A DNA stretch of 64,000 nt from Viridothelium virens. Taxonomy: Eukaryota > Ascomycota > Dothideomycetes > Trypetheliales > Trypetheliaceae. The stretch is from contig ML991856.1 in assembly GCA_010094025.1 (NCBI GenBank), positions 1 to 64,000 on the forward strand, written 5' to 3'. The position numbers and the translations under genes were made by a program. This document shows positions 35,905 to 48,657 of this stretch, in pieces (positions within the stretch are counted from its first letter, which is position 1; the number at the start of each line of letters is the position of its first letter). The notes under the pieces were generated by a model that had not been told where the DNA came from, ran no database searches, and saw only the letters and a list, made by a program, of their open reading frames with translations.

Positions 35905-36229
35905 GCCTAACCTGTATATCAGATGGGACTTCTTGATGTGTCTTTATCCTAGATTATGCTGACAAACCTGCGGAATATCACGTTGGCACGTACCAGTTGC
36001 CCAGTAACGTTATATATGCTGAGGCAGTTAAATGACGCGACGGACATGGGTCGTCGGTTCTTCATCTCAATTCTATCTGACATATTGTTAGGCAAAATTG
36101 TGCCGAGATTGCTCAATTCCCCTTCTATCGACGCCTGAATTCCCAAGATATGGAGATGACACCAATTGATGCAAAGCGCCAACCAATGCTGATAGAGTCT
36201 TCATTCATACTCATTACGCGCTTGGACCT
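35905..36229. other. Convergent 3' flanks
   Basis: Spacer between the ends of mss51 and the UBX-protein gene. Nothing else is seen. Confidence 0.55.
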
Positions 36230-37815
36230 TTACTCATCATCCTCATCCTCTTCATCTGCCGTACTTTCCACGATGAGATTTCCACTGCGTCCTATCCGAT
36301 CCCGGATCAGCCCTCCATCACTAAGCTCGTAAGCTTCTCGAGGCATTGGCGACACTAGCCGAAACTTGTAAACATGCTCGAAATCTTTTGGCTTTTGGGA
36401 GTCGCTCCCATTCATCTTTTCGTCGGCCTGTAGCAGGGGATAACATTCAACGAAAGCATAGAGTTCCTCTAGAGAAGCGTCGGGAAAGAATTTCCGCACG
36501 GCTCGCTCCCCTGACGGAAGGCGGACACTGATCCGAACAGCGTCCTTGATTTCTGGTCCAGGCTCTTCCTTGATTTGCGAGGTTCTCCAGCGTCTCCATT
36601 GCTCGAGGTTCCTCTGTTCACGTTCCTCGGCCTCGGCCTTTTCCAGTGCTTCCTTTTCGGCACGTTGTCTCGCTGCTTCCGCCTCACGCTTCTGGCGCGC
36701 ACGCTCTCGGTCCTGAGCGAGAGATCGCTCGTAAGCGGAATTCTGCTCCTCCCGCAATCGTCTCGTTGCATCTTGCTCTGCGCGTGTGGACCGGATACGA
36801 GACAGCGCAGACGCATTTTGCGTAATGGCGTTTTGTAATTGCGAGACGAGGGTTGGAGCTGGGGTTGGTCCAGCAATACGAGCGACCAACGACATTGATG
36901 CTGAAGAAACGGAGGGCGTATGTACTATAAGTCCGACGAACGGAAATTTAGTGCAGTTCAATGCCGAAGAGACCTGGTATGCCTCTGCATCTTGAACATT
37001 CCCTGCCCATAAAACGGTGTTATTCTGCGGATTCCGGACAAACTCCACGAGTTCTGGTGATAGAAGGGTATCTTTCACGAAGCTGCTTGTGTCATCATGT
37101 TCGGGTGAAAGAAGGATTACAAGCAAGAACTTGAGTTCCTTCTTCGCAAGATCAAATGCTTGCGCATACCCGTTCTCGTGAAAGGGTAAACTGTTCTTTC
37201 CATAGTCCTCTTCAAACTCGCGAATGAATCTCGCAGCGGTATCGCGTGGACTTAGAGGTCTCCTCCCGCCTGAGGCTGTTCTGCTCCCCGGAGTATTATT
37301 CCTAGCCCAAAGCCTTGACAGCAATCGTGGCAAGAATGGAAAAAGATAGCCGAAAACCCCCAAAGTCCTGGAAATGATACCGTATGCCAAGTTGAACGGT
37401 GCGAATAGAACAGATAGCAAGAGCGGCGGCTGGTATGTACCTTGTCCCTCTGGTTGAGCTACTACCCGGGGTGCTGGCTCTACGTTGCGAGAGGCTCGCG
37501 GTATGGAGGAAGTATTAAAGCCATTTACAAGCGTCTCTTGCCTCTGCGAGCTGCGTGGCGGTGGAGGACGATGTTGCTCTTCTGGTACTGGATCCGTAGG
37601 TTCACCGTCGAAGAAGCGTGCAATCGCGATCTGTTTATTTCTTAGGATAATTTTCTCGAGAATGAGGAGTCGGATCTGACCTGCACATTCCACTGACATC
37701 TCCGCAATAGCGGGATCGCCGTGGCAACATCTTGGTCTGTGACAGATGTGAATTGTTGCAAGGCAAGCTGCTGGTCTTCGGTCAATGTAGTGATATCCAC
37801 TTCCGCATCGGCCAT
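36230..37815 (-). CDS. UBX-domain protein, FAF2/UBXD8-like ERAD adaptor
   Basis: Two exons (37681-37815, 36230-37630) join in frame to 511 residues. Domain order matches FAF2/UBXD8 (S. pombe Ucp10-like). A UBA-like N-terminus (LTEDQQLALQQFTSVT...RRCQWNVQIAIARFFDGE) comes first. A hydrophobic hairpin follows (PPLLLSVLFAPFNLAYGII...LFPFLPRLL) for ER or lipid-droplet membranes. Next is a UAS thioredoxin-like domain (ELKFLLVILLSPEHDDTS, NTVLWAGNVQDAEAYQVS). A long charged coiled coil (about 310-390) leads to a C-terminal UBX domain (AVRISVRLPSGERAVRKFF). Such proteins recruit the Cdc48/p97 ATPase to membrane-bound ubiquitylated substrates. The tail is very acidic. Confidence 0.92.
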
Positions 37816-38832
37816 TTTAGAGAGCGCAGAGAGAGCGCGAGGACAGAGAGGGACAAGAGAGGTCCAGGAAAGGGAGCAGCATCCGTAGAATAATGGAAGC
37901 GAAGGTGACCTTGGAGGGGTAAGGATGTGATGATCGGATAGCTGCCTAAGCACCTAGTAGAGTGACGATATTAGGTACCTGAGTCGAGGTCGAGGGCAGC
38001 ATGGAGAGCACTAGTTACCGGTGGACGGCGTCCAAATTCGCGCCAGGGATAGAGAGGGATAGAGGAGCTCCGATTCGTTACCATTCACGTGCGGCAGGCG
38101 CCGAGCGAATGGAGCTGGATTTGACGCCAACAGGCGCGACAGGGTGCACGCTTAATGCTTCCCGTCGTCAGATACAGTCTCTTCGCTGCCCTTCTGTATG
38201 CTCTGTTCCGGCTTGTATCTTGTCGTCGCCCCTTCACTCATGCCCTCAGAACAGCTTCATATCTGCCGAACCCGAGAATCCAAATGTAAAACCCCAAACC
38301 GAGTAATTGGGCCTCTCCGGCGCTTTCATGGATATGACTGCCCTCTAGGTCAGTGTAGTGTAGCTGGTGCTTCGATAGCTTTCTATAACTCGGACAAACC
38401 TCAGCCGTGGGCCTATTCAGTGTCAAACTTCCCTGCTGATGCAATCTCTAGCGATCGTCCGTCTCCGCACATGAGCAATCTCTCCTCTAATTAGTCCTCG
38501 ATCTCCCCCCGTGCTGGAGCCTTACGATATCGACAGTACTTAAACCCCAGTTTTATTTCACAGACACATCGATCGTATACCCGACAGTCGTTTGTTCCTG
38601 GTATGAAAATTTTTGCTGCTCCTCTGCTGCGGTTGCGGTTGCTGAGGTCGGCCCTGGAGCACGCATATCCTCCTCCGGAAAGTGCGTAATCCCTCTTCGG
38701 CCAGCGATTGCAAAATACAACTCTAGGGGGAAGTGGAGAACTGATCACAGGAAGGGGACCCCTCAATGCCGCTTCAGTCGCTCGATACTGCAGGCGAGGC
38801 TGTTGACTAAGTGAAAAAGGGGATCATTCTTT
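37816..38832. promoter_or_regulatory. Divergent promoter of UBX-protein and PAN3 genes
   Basis: About 1 kb between divergent starts. Open frames are short and lack domains. A CCTAAGCACCTAG...TTAGGTACCT patch lies at about 37,945-37,980 and resembles other intergenic words in the window. Confidence 0.5.
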
Positions 38833-41567
38833 ATGGCAACACCCTTGGGTAATAGCCCAAGCGAAGGTCGACGGATCATGTCGTCGCCGCGCCCTAAGGG
38901 ACGTGGTACGTTAAGATCAATATCCATATTCAAGACTTCCTCGAATGATTAGATTCATTGCATCATTTTACGTCGTATTGACGCTGATCTGGTTACGCAG
39001 AAAATGCAAAAAACATTCTTTGTCGGAACATCACAATTTATGGTCATTGTCGCTACGAGAAAGATGGTATGGCTTCTTTAAGAGATCGTAATACCGTCAA
39101 ACTGATTAACTGGGTGCTCCAGGTTGTGCTTACAATCACGACGTTGGAAGCTTCAAGTCTCAGCAGACCCAAAACGAGAGGTACTGAATGACACCATTTG
39201 ACGCACCTACTTTTAAGCTACCCGAGAACCCTTCGCTGATTTCAATGACAGCGCGAAGAAGAGATTTAATGTCGATTCACCTGCCTTCAAGCCCCTGGGG
39301 CCCATGACAAATGGCAATTCGAGCGGTGCGAAAAGTGCGAGTATATCGCCGCAAGCAGCAGGTGCAGCAATTTTCACGCCCAAAAGTACTAGTGCAGGTA
39401 AGTGTTACTCGCTTTTGGTAACCGCCACTTTCGTGTTGTGATCACCGTTTGTTGTTCCCCATCGTCATTTACGTGTCTTCCGTCAACTTCTTCCACTCGG
39501 AATATCACAACAACATTTAACAATCCTGAAGGCACCGCGACGCCTCCTGCTCATCCACGAGATACATCTGCGGAGTGGATCAATAACGAGATTCCGGAGT
39601 TTGTACCCAGCGGGTTTGATCCAAATCATCTGGTCAGTGTCTTCCTTTGCGAGAGGAGCATTCCCAAGATGAGCGTATCGTGTGGCGAGTTTGCTCTTTG
39701 CATCTTGCCTTCCGCGAGACAAAAGTCACATGGACATCCTAATGCCATGCGCTGACTTGATAGAATAGATGCCGAGCGATCCCGCGTCAAACAGTAACTC
39801 TATGAATGCCTACGACCCTTTCTTGATGACGTCTACGACAGTGAATCAATTCAATCAGAGCAATAACCAGCATCAGACTCAGCTAAATCCCTACGCTCAG
39901 GATACGAACTCTCTTGATAGTGCGGCCTACTTTCAAGCGGCCAATAACTACTCTCAGCCTGTAAGAACTAGAACCAGCGAATCTCTCAAATGGGTTGCTT
40001 ACCTTATCGCTACGAATAGCTTCAATACCATCTCTATGCGCCTCTGGGACCCCACCGCGAGAACCTCTTAGCATATCAACGCACTGCCCATGACTTTTTT
40101 CTCCCTGATTCCCTGCGAGAGGACTTGCAGCGCAAATCCGAGGCCACCTTGCAAACGCTACCAAGTAAGCTTCTCTAAGCGAAGTGAAAATTTGACCAGA
40201 TTCTCATCGTGTACAGACTCTACGTTACCAAGCCAGGTTGATCACTTCCACTCTCTAGTCCCACTGGACATAAACAACCAGAAAAATGCTGCTCTATTCG
40301 GGTACTCTAGTTGGGTGTACAAAGCTGTGTCTAGCAACGATGGCTTTACCTACACTCTGCGGAGATTGGAAGGTGAGAATCTGTCTAGCATGGTGTTGCG
40401 AGTTTGACGCTAAAATGCTTAGGATTCCGCTTGACAAACGAGCAAGCCATCCGTTCTGTACAGGCCTGGAAGCGTATCAATAATGGCAATGTAGTCTCAG
40501 TCCATGATGCATTCACTACCCGCGCTTTTGGTGACAGTTCCCTTATACTCGTCACTGATTACCATCCTCTATCGAAGACGCTTGCCGAACAACATTTCAA
40601 TCAATCTCCAGGGTTTCCGGGAAGTCACAGTAACCGCCTGCCCAAACAACATGTTCCAGAACAAATCTTGTGGGGCTACATTTGCCAGATCGCCTCAGCC
40701 CTGAAAGCCATTCACAGTGAACGACTGGCTGCGCGTCTCATTCACCCAAGCAAAATCCTCATTACATCCAAAAACCGCATTCGCCTAAATGCGTGTGCGA
40801 TCCTCGACGTCACCCAGTACGACAGTCAACGGCCCATCACCGACTTCCAGCTAGAAGACCTCGTCCAACTCGGCCGTCTAATCCTACAAATCATCTCCGG
40901 AACCTCCAACGCCACCTTCAACATCTCCAAAGCCCTTGAACAGCTCGCCCGCTCCTACAGCGACCGCCTCAAGGAATGCATCGGCTGGCTACTCTCCAGC
41001 TATCCTCCCACCCCGAGCCCCATTCCCCCCAACGACCCATCCTCCCCCATCGTCCTCGACATCCACACCATCGACACCTTCCTCACAGGCATCGCGCCGC
41101 ACCTCGCCAGCCTCTTGGATAACGTCCTCCACGCCGAGGACTCGCTTACCAGCTCTCTCACGCGAGAGCTCGAAAACGGCCGCCTCTTCCGCCTGCTCGC
41201 CAAACTCAACTTCATCCTCGAGCGACCGGAGCAGTCGCCCTCGCACCCGAACCAGCTGCCAAGCCAGCAGACCGCCGCGCAGCAGCAGTGGAGTGAGACG
41301 GGCGAGCGCTACGTCATCAAGCTGTTTCGCGACTACGTCTTCCACCATGTCGATGCGAACGGCGCGCCTGTCTTGGATCTCGCGCATGTGCTGCAGGCGC
41401 TGAATAAGCTGGATACAGGGTGTGAGGAGAAGGTGACGCTGGTGAGTCGCGATGAGCAAAGTTTGTTTATTGTGAGCTTTCGAGAGGTGAAAAGGGCGGT
41501 CGAGGCGGCGTGGACGGATTTGATGAAGGCGGGGAGACAGGCGGCTGCGGCGGGAGGGAGAGGGTAG
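38833..41567 (+). CDS. PAN3: PAN2-PAN3 deadenylation complex subunit PAN3
   Basis: Nine exons (38833-38905, 39001-39066, 39123-39180, 39252-39397, 39532-39633, 39769-39960, 40020-40164, 40217-40372, 40433-41567) join in frame to 690 residues. The N-terminus has a CCCH zinc finger (CRNITIYGHC...GCAYNH) split by introns. A disordered region carries a PAM2-like AEWINNEIPEFVP segment. The pseudokinase domain follows (FGYSSWVYKAVSSNDGFTY, LTNEQAIRSVQAWKRI, HPSKILIT). Then come the coiled coil and C-terminal knob (RLFRLLAKLNFILERPE; DYVFHHVDANGAPVLDLAHV). It binds poly(A), PABP and Pan2 to start mRNA poly(A) shortening in the cytoplasm. The C-terminal coding strand is very C-rich from about 40,900. 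Confidence 0.95.
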
Positions 41568-43805
41568 ACGATTGAGTGGGACGGTACGGGCTGAAGGAGG
41601 GCTTCATGGTGATTCTTTTCTTTTCTTCTTTCTCTCTTCGGAATATATGTGTGTCGTGTGGAGAAACCGTATCGGGTTGCTCTCGAGAAGATACAGTTGG
41701 TGAAAACCTCACGGCTACGAGAGTCAACGGTGGAAGGAGCTTTTACAGATAAGGGTCGATGCAGCAATGCGAAATGGCTGATACTCTATTGTAGTTGGCA
41801 AATAATTTGAATTGCAATGCCACCTGAACGCGTTATGAGGTCTTTTCTCGGTATGAAGGCGACACTATTAGATAGACACGATATCTTTTCACAGGTCGAT
41901 TGGTAAGGGATGCAAGGCCGGAGAATTCAAATATCAATTCTCCTAAATACGAGGAGCTCTGGTGAAATAGTCCTTCATGAGAAAACTTACTCCAGTGGTT
42001 CTTTTCCATATTGTCCTGCTCACATGCTACGTTGCGGTCCGGGTAAGCTTGATATCTGGTCTCGTCTCATTTTGGTCCAGTATGCCAGGAGGTGAAATAA
42101 GAAATGCCGGTGCTACAGACATAGTCGAATTTTCTACCGCCTATATGTTTGAAAGGCCCTCGGTAAGATCTATGCACGAGGTGACAAGAAGCGCTCACTA
42201 GGAGACCGAACAAGAATCTACAAAAATCCCATAGCGTTCCCGTTTGAATCCCTACAATCTAGAAAGACTCCTATCAGGTGTCAAGCCAGAGGCAGTCATC
42301 TTGGGTCTTCGGGTAGTCTGGAGACACTTGCCTATTGCATCCCTTGGTAGAACCCTCGGTCTGTAAAATCCTCAATCCGTGAATTGAAAAATGGGCAAGG
42401 TACAGGGTAGGCTGCAGCGTACACGCAAGCAGCGACATGAACCAGAATCTGGACGCTATTAGGCCTTGACATCACTGCTGCGAATATTTCAAGTCGAGTC
42501 TAAACCCTTGAATCAGCATAGAAAGCCTATGGAGATTCCATGACATTCTCTCAGAGATTGAGAACGGCCTCTGCAGCCCTCCAGCCCTTTCACGGACTGT
42601 CATCTGTTGCGCCAAGCGTGGGTACTGCTTCGGACCAAGTACTGCAGTGGCGCTGCGTGGGGCAGTGGCAGCCTACATGCCTCATGCAATTCCCTCCATT
42701 TCCTTACTTTTTCTTCCCCTTTTGCCTCGCGCATGTCGGCATTTAGACACGGAGGAAGGTCTGCGATGACCACGGCGATTGCCGGAAAGCGGCGTCAGGA
42801 AATCTGTGATTGAGAAAGCCATTCTGATCCTCTCTGCTCTGAGAAGAGATGATGAGGTGCTTGTCTCCCGGCAAATTGCATGAAGGACATGCGCAGTCAC
42901 GAAATGCACCATGCTGCCACGATCTTGTCCTGGGAATATTGGAAATGGTCGGACCGCGGAAATTGTAGTGCTAACCCGACGAAGGTCGTATTTTCGCGCC
43001 TCTCTGCATGAACGTGCCTACATAGAGTACGTGTTCGAATGCAATTATGATACGCCCTTGCAAGTTTGGGGCGTGCGCGGCTTGTCCACTCGCATATTGT
43101 TTCAGCATCACTTCAATGGCTAATAGCCTGTGTCGGCAGTAATGTGGAAGCCACTGGGGAAGTTTTGGTTAGTAATTAGAGATATCATGGTCGGTTTGGA
43201 TTGCCAACGCGTCCGCTAGACTGTTCTAAGGGAATTGTCACACTCACGCTTCCGACCGACAGCATCAGTCCACTTTACCCAAAATCGTTTCGAATGAGAT
43301 TACGTGACCAAATAAATAAGAGATTGTGACCGGTGTTCTGGATCGATCATCGTACCATACAGAGCACACAGTGGGGGGCCTAAGATGTGTTTGGGGAGGC
43401 GTAGGTTTAGGAGTTGCTCGGTGTCCATTCCAAACCTAGTCAGAAAGTCCAGCAAAGATGAGGTGAGACCGCAGAGGGGGAATGGTGGGAAATTCCAGGA
43501 GGAGGTACAGAGAAAACTAAGGTCAAGCAACCTAGTCGAACAGCCTGGGTCGGAAGGGCTTCTAGAACCAGATGAAACGTTCGCATGACGCAAGTTTATG
43601 AAGAGACCTGGGACGAAACGCGACCATGCGAAGTCGGCAGATCGTCGTTTGAAAGGCAAGTTCCGTAGTCATTACAGCCGATTGGGAGCCGAGGCCGCAA
43701 ATTAGGAAGAGCCCGAACCTTTTTAGTCCCATGTGACGATGACCGTTGAAAGCCATCTAATAATACGGAGTACATTGGTGGTGTATCTAACTACCTGAAG
43801 GTAGG

Positions 43806-43821
43806 TACGGAGTACTCCGTA
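43806..43821. repeat. 16-bp perfect palindrome TACGGAGTACTCCGTA
   Basis: TACGGAGTACTCCGTA is its own reverse complement. Half copies (TACGGAGTA) recur at 43764-43772 and at 45594. It may be a dispersed intergenic word of this genome or a dimer-binding site. Confidence 0.85.
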
Positions 43822-45261
43822 TATGAGCACGGCACCCACGGAATCTCCAGCCACCACTTTGGTGGCCGCCAGCAAATATCGGTAGATTGCTGCTACCTCT
43901 TAATGACGTCCTCATCTCGTGATTGCAATCTCTTCGTGACGGATGTTTCGAATCCAGATAATTTTAATGTAGTCGAAGAAAAGTCGACTTGGCAGATCTC
44001 CAGCAGACGTGCACTAATGACGGATTATGTTCTGCCTAAAGTACTAGATGAAGATAGTTGCAGCATGGTACGGTTGTGCAGCATCACGATGACTGCTAAT
44101 TTCGTTTCACCCAGGTGGCACAGCAGCTGGCAGCTGGGGCTGATGTGGGCAAAAATGCTGGTCATGCAGAGAGTAGAAGTAGGTTCTGCGACCAAATGTC
44201 GAAAACAACAAAGTGAACGCGAAGTCGAGCATCGTAACCACCGTAACGGAAGACGGCACGGGCTACTGCGTAGCTTGACGACTTTAGACTTCGCTTGGCT
44301 TTCAGGATCGTCGTGGATCTTCGTGCAGCCTCACCTAGGCTCGCCTCACGCCGATCCTCGTGCGACCTAATGTAACCGTGGCTTAACTCCAGTCATGCTG
44401 TCGTTTTCTGGGTAGAGTGGCACAGTGGCTAATGCTCGAAAGGCCCCCAAAATAATGCCAATTCTTTGCTGTACGATGCAGACCCACGACACGAGTACCG
44501 TAGGCTACGGAGTGACCGGACCGCCGCCGACATGCGAGGCCTCTATCAATGAATCAAGTCTCTCTCACTGATTGCGCCCGCAGCTCCGTAGACTGTGCAG
44601 GAACGGTAGCCATGTCTCGGCAGGATCTGTTTGATGAGGAAGCGCTTGAGGTGAGCGAATTAAACCCAAGAAGCTCCGTCCTTTGGTCGACCTCGGGAGA
44701 CCGACCAGAGTCGTATAATTAGAGTACCAAGAGACAACAACGCCATGATCCCAAGTCGCGCCACGGATGACGGCCACGCGTGAGTCAAAGCCCCCCAAGC
44801 CCCCCAAGGACTTCTGGGTATTTTCGGGTCCGCAAATCCTTGGGCCGAAGCGGCGGATCGGCATGAAGGAGGAGGGCACGGAGGGATGACGGCAGCGGAA
44901 GTGCTTTCGCAGAGATTCGACGATGGGATGAGAATTGCGGCGCGCCTCTCTGAGCGCCACTAACACGGCGCTTGTCACGCGATAAGAAGCAAAGCTCATC
45001 TTCCAGAAGACTGGCGGAACAGCGCTCGTCCCTAGAGCGAGCGCATCCTCGACGCGTCGGCCTCAAGCAAGTTCCCCCCGCTGGCTCGGGGCCCTCCTCT
45101 GCGATGCGAGCAGACACGCAGAGCAGGTAAGATGAGCATTGGGCACCTAAGCATGATTTCGGCCAGGATAATGAAACGGGGCAGAAGCAGCTTCGACTAG
45201 GCCCCCTGGGTCGTTTTGCGGGAGCTAAATGCAGGGAGAGTTGTGGGCAGGACCTACCACG

Positions 45262-45298
45262 CCTACCTAGGCACTCTAGCCTTAGGTGCTTAGGTAGG
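45262..45298. repeat. Imperfect inverted repeat around a TAGGTAGG motif
   Basis: CCTACCTAGGCAC (45262-45274) pairs with GTGCTTAGGTAGG (45286-45298) at 12 of 13 positions, with an 11-nt loop. Related CCTACCTA/TAGGTAGG words occur in several other intergenic regions of this window. Confidence 0.7.
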
Positions 45299-45574
45299 TA
45301 GGGAGAGGGAGAGACCCGTGCCGGTATGCACTCTCCCACTTCTCCATCGCGGATCTGTGACCACGCCGCCTGAGCGCAAATCCAGCCGTTCTGACGTTTC
45401 ATTTGCAACCTAATGCTCTCAAGCTGAAGCCCAATCTTGGAAGGGGCCCGGGTCTCGCAGCGTGATGGCTGGCCAATTCACGCCCACCGCGAGCCAAGCC
45501 TGGCCGTATCCCCCTCGTTCAAGATGATTGCGGGCACGCTCGAGCTCCACCTCCGGCTCCCTGATGAGCCGCGC

Positions 45575-45593
45575 GCTGCTGCTGCTGCTGCTG
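45575..45593. repeat. Short CTG trinucleotide run
   Basis: Six consecutive CTG units in a GC-rich intergenic area, with further CTG triplets about 20 bp downstream. It is not inside a recognised gene. Confidence 0.8.
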
Positions 45594-47296
45594 TACGGAG
45601 TAGCGGTTGCTGCTCTGCTGCTGCTCCTCGGGCTGTGACGGCAGCCGGCCTGAGAGCAGTGTGGGCTTGGTGGGCTGTCAGCAAGTCCATCAGCAGCACC
45701 GCGGCGCTTCTTTTCCCCCACCTCTCTGTTACGTCCATCTGAGCTAAGGTCGAGATGGCCGTCGCCCCATCTGGTGCGCATATTCTTTCCTCATGCTCAA
45801 CCCTAGCCGATTCCTGCCTGATCAGCACCGACCTGCCCCGGCCGGATTTTGTGACAAGTCATCTGGCGTGCCCTCTCGAGGCTGTCGGATGGCCCTGTGG
45901 AGGTGGCGTTGGGCTCTCTCTCTCAAGTTTCATGATTCATCCCATCGCCATTCTCTCCTTCCAGTACTTTCATTACTGCGTATCCAATCATTCGGCATCC
46001 AATCGCTTGTTCCCCTGGCGCCTCGAACATCCACGCGACGACTCTGCCCGGTTCCTACAGTAGTCTCAGCCCTAAACTATACCGATCCGAATAGGATGGC
46101 GAAAGCAGCTGGAAGCTAAAGCAGCTCTAAGCCTGATCGGATGACTATCTTTCCATACCCATCATCCGAGCTTTTCATCGATGTCGACATCCAATCAAAC
46201 TCTGGTTGCCGAAGAGGTTAGCAGCGTTTTAAACTGTCATGTTGAAGACTCCATTTCGTCCTAGCCCAACCCGTCTCTATTCGAAACTATTCCCGAACCC
46301 TTCCCTTTTCTGCTACTACTGACCGATCAGCTCACCGGGAGACGACGTAACGCTCAGTCGGGAGGGGGGTTGTTGAACCTTCAGGCGCATAGCAACGACG
46401 TCAACAACGCGTCGAGCTCACGTCGGCGGGCCTAAGCAAGGACCAGCAACACCACATCTTCCGAGAAATCTAAAATCAGCACGGCCAACGTGAGGCTGCG
46501 GCAAACGGTCGGCGACCTGCTTAGTATTGGCTTTTTCTGAAAATCCCGCCCTCGCTACGTTCCCTGCACCGCGTGTCTCTGATCTTCCTTGCAAGGGCTC
46601 TCTCCCTGGCCTTTGACCACCCTAGCGAATATCATCGTGTATCACGCCCATTGTGTCAGGGATACACCCGGTCACTTTTCAAATATTTCCTGACGGAAGG
46701 CTGCAAATCGACAACCGTACTGCCAAGCTCTCTCACGCTTTAGTTTCGACTTTTCTTCATGTTCAGATCTAACCACGACGCTACCGAATTTCGAACCAGT
46801 CTCAGGTTCTTCCACGAACCTTCTACTGGTTGTTTCTATCCTCAGTTAGTCATCGAATAGTGACCCTTGCAAAGCTGCTTATTGCAAGGACTGGAGTTCG
46901 GTCCTTTTGACCGCAGCATAACTGCTGTTGACATTGACCACCTACTGTTATGCGCTGACTCTCACGGCCCAATCCCATTTCTCGAAAGATTCGTAATATA
47001 AGAATGTGAGATATCTGGCCGACAAGGTCCCTGGTAGACCCATGACTGGTGCTTGCTAATAAGCCGGTGATATCTAGATCTGTTGGAATCGTCATCCAGG
47101 TCTCACCTACCTAACGTTGTACCTCACTTTTGAATTTGCACCCCGCCAAACAGCCTCATTCACAATTATTCGAACGGAACCTTGAACAGTCGGCAAACTG
47201 GCCTACATCTATGCAACGCCGCCTCTATCGCCAGCGGCGCATCGAACGGTCTCCGATCCGCCCTTGGCGCTCTCAATTAAGGGCCGCAATATTGGA

Positions 47297-48657
47297 ATGG
47301 AAAGCAATGACCGTCATCAAAGACAGATAGAGTCGGTCAGTTACGGTAGCCAACGTGGAATTCCACCCAACACTGCGCAATATACAAATGTCAGCGCAGC
47401 CGACCGCTTCAGACCGTCAAGCTTGGTATCGCAGTCACCTGGAGCAGCCGGAGCAGGAGCTAGAGGGAGCGGTAGCGCACCGAGCTATGCGTATGGCTAT
47501 GGGGACAACAATTCATTCGTTGGGTCATCATTGCAGCAGAGTGGGATGCAGTACCAGCCAAGTTACGGGGAAAGCTCCCAACGTCCTCAACAACAGCAGC
47601 CACAATACCAATATGGAAGTAATTTGATGTTCAACCAGCAGCAGCAGCAATCGCAACAGGCGCAGGCACCGCCACAGCAATCGTACGAAGCAGTGCAACA
47701 ATACCAGCCACAAGAGAACGTCGCGCTGGGGGTTTTGTCATCCCAACTTGAAGTGCCACGACAGTATTTTGTACCCGGGGAAGGGGGACCGACTAGCGCA
47801 CCTGCTGCACCTGCCATGACCCAGCAGCAAGCGATACCCTCGCAGTACTCCTCATTGTCGCATACATACCCACAGCCTACCGGTGGCGGACGAGCGTCTC
47901 TTACGTCGGCCTACGGACCTGGAATGAACGACCCTACGCACGCGAGCTCGCAGGGAGCTGCCTACGGCCACCAACAGCAGGAATTTTCCTCTGTGCAAGG
48001 CGGCGGCGGCGCGGCGGCAGCGGCGGAGAACTGGCAAGACAGCGCCTACGAAAACTATCAGCAAGCGTTACGGGAGACGTTTCAGTTCACGCACGACGGG
48101 CGGCTTGCCGAGGCGGCAGAAACATTGCTGCGGATTTCCAGTTGGCTATTACAAAATGCGGAGAGCTTAGGTGAGCCGACAGAGTTTCGTTTCAGGGCGC
48201 TTCGCGATCTACAGTGAGACTAAGAAATTGACAATAGGTCTAGTTCGCGACGATGCCACTATGCATGCTGAGCGACTCAAGCTCTGGGACGAATTCAATA
48301 AGTGCTGGCTTGCAGTTCTTCAGCGGCAAAAGGAAATGATCCAAAATCTCTTGAGGACTGGACAATCACCTCGGCCACCGGAGAGCATGATTGACCACAA
48401 CTACATGGAGCGTATGGGTCGGGATCTTGTGCGGCTTTGCGACAATCTAGAGAAGCACGGTCTGGTGGATTATGAAATGGGTGTTTGGGAAGAGGAAATC
48501 ACGTCTTGTAAGGCGTCTTGTGGTGAAAATCTCAAAACAAATCGCTAATAGCTTGCTAGTGCTCATTAACTGTCTGGATCTACTCGAAGGTGCCAATCTT
48601 CCCCAGGGCAGAGATACAACAGCTGGAGCTTCCCAAGGGGCAACACAAAGACGATAA
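47297..48657 (+). CDS. Conserved fungal glutamine-rich protein, function unknown
   Basis: Three exons (47297-48170, 48238-48507, 48560-48657) join in frame to 413 residues. The first half is low-complexity, rich in Gln, Ser, Gly, Tyr and Pro, with polyQ runs (MFNQQQQQSQQAQAPPQQ) and a Gly/Ala run. This composition is typical of transcriptional or prion-like regulators. The C-terminal half is an ordered helical region (YQQALRETFQFTHDGRLAEA, LKLWDEFNKCWLAVLQRQKE, LVRLCDNLEKHGLVDYEMGV), apparently a conserved domain that I cannot name. The long gene-free regions on both sides would suit a highly regulated gene. The ATG at 47297 is the first in frame. Confidence 0.72.

Larger units (their letters stand above)
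41568..47296. other. 5.7-kb stretch without a recognised gene
   Basis: No protein family is recognised on either strand. The longest minus-strand frames (44785-45408, 43300-43659) are low-complexity or lack features. The region carries a 16-bp palindrome (43806-43821), a stem-loop-like inverted repeat (45262-45298), a short CTG run (45575-45593) and C-rich patches near 44,790. The right part probably serves as promoter and long 5' leader of the gene at 47297. A non-coding RNA is possible but not shown. Confidence 0.5.

Noticed and set aside
44400-44470. tRNA-like start (GTGGCACAGTGGCTAATGC)
   Set aside because: It resembles a D-arm by eye, but I could not find a matching anticodon stem, T-arm (GTTCGANNC) or acceptor pairing.
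44785-45408. 207-codon minus-strand frame
   Set aside because: Arg/Ser/Pro-rich GC-biased translation without family resemblance; likely an open frame by composition.
45575-45650. CTG repeats as a CRISPR array or coding polyglutamine
   Set aside because: Eukaryotic DNA with no spacer structure; the repeats are short and not inside a credible reading frame.
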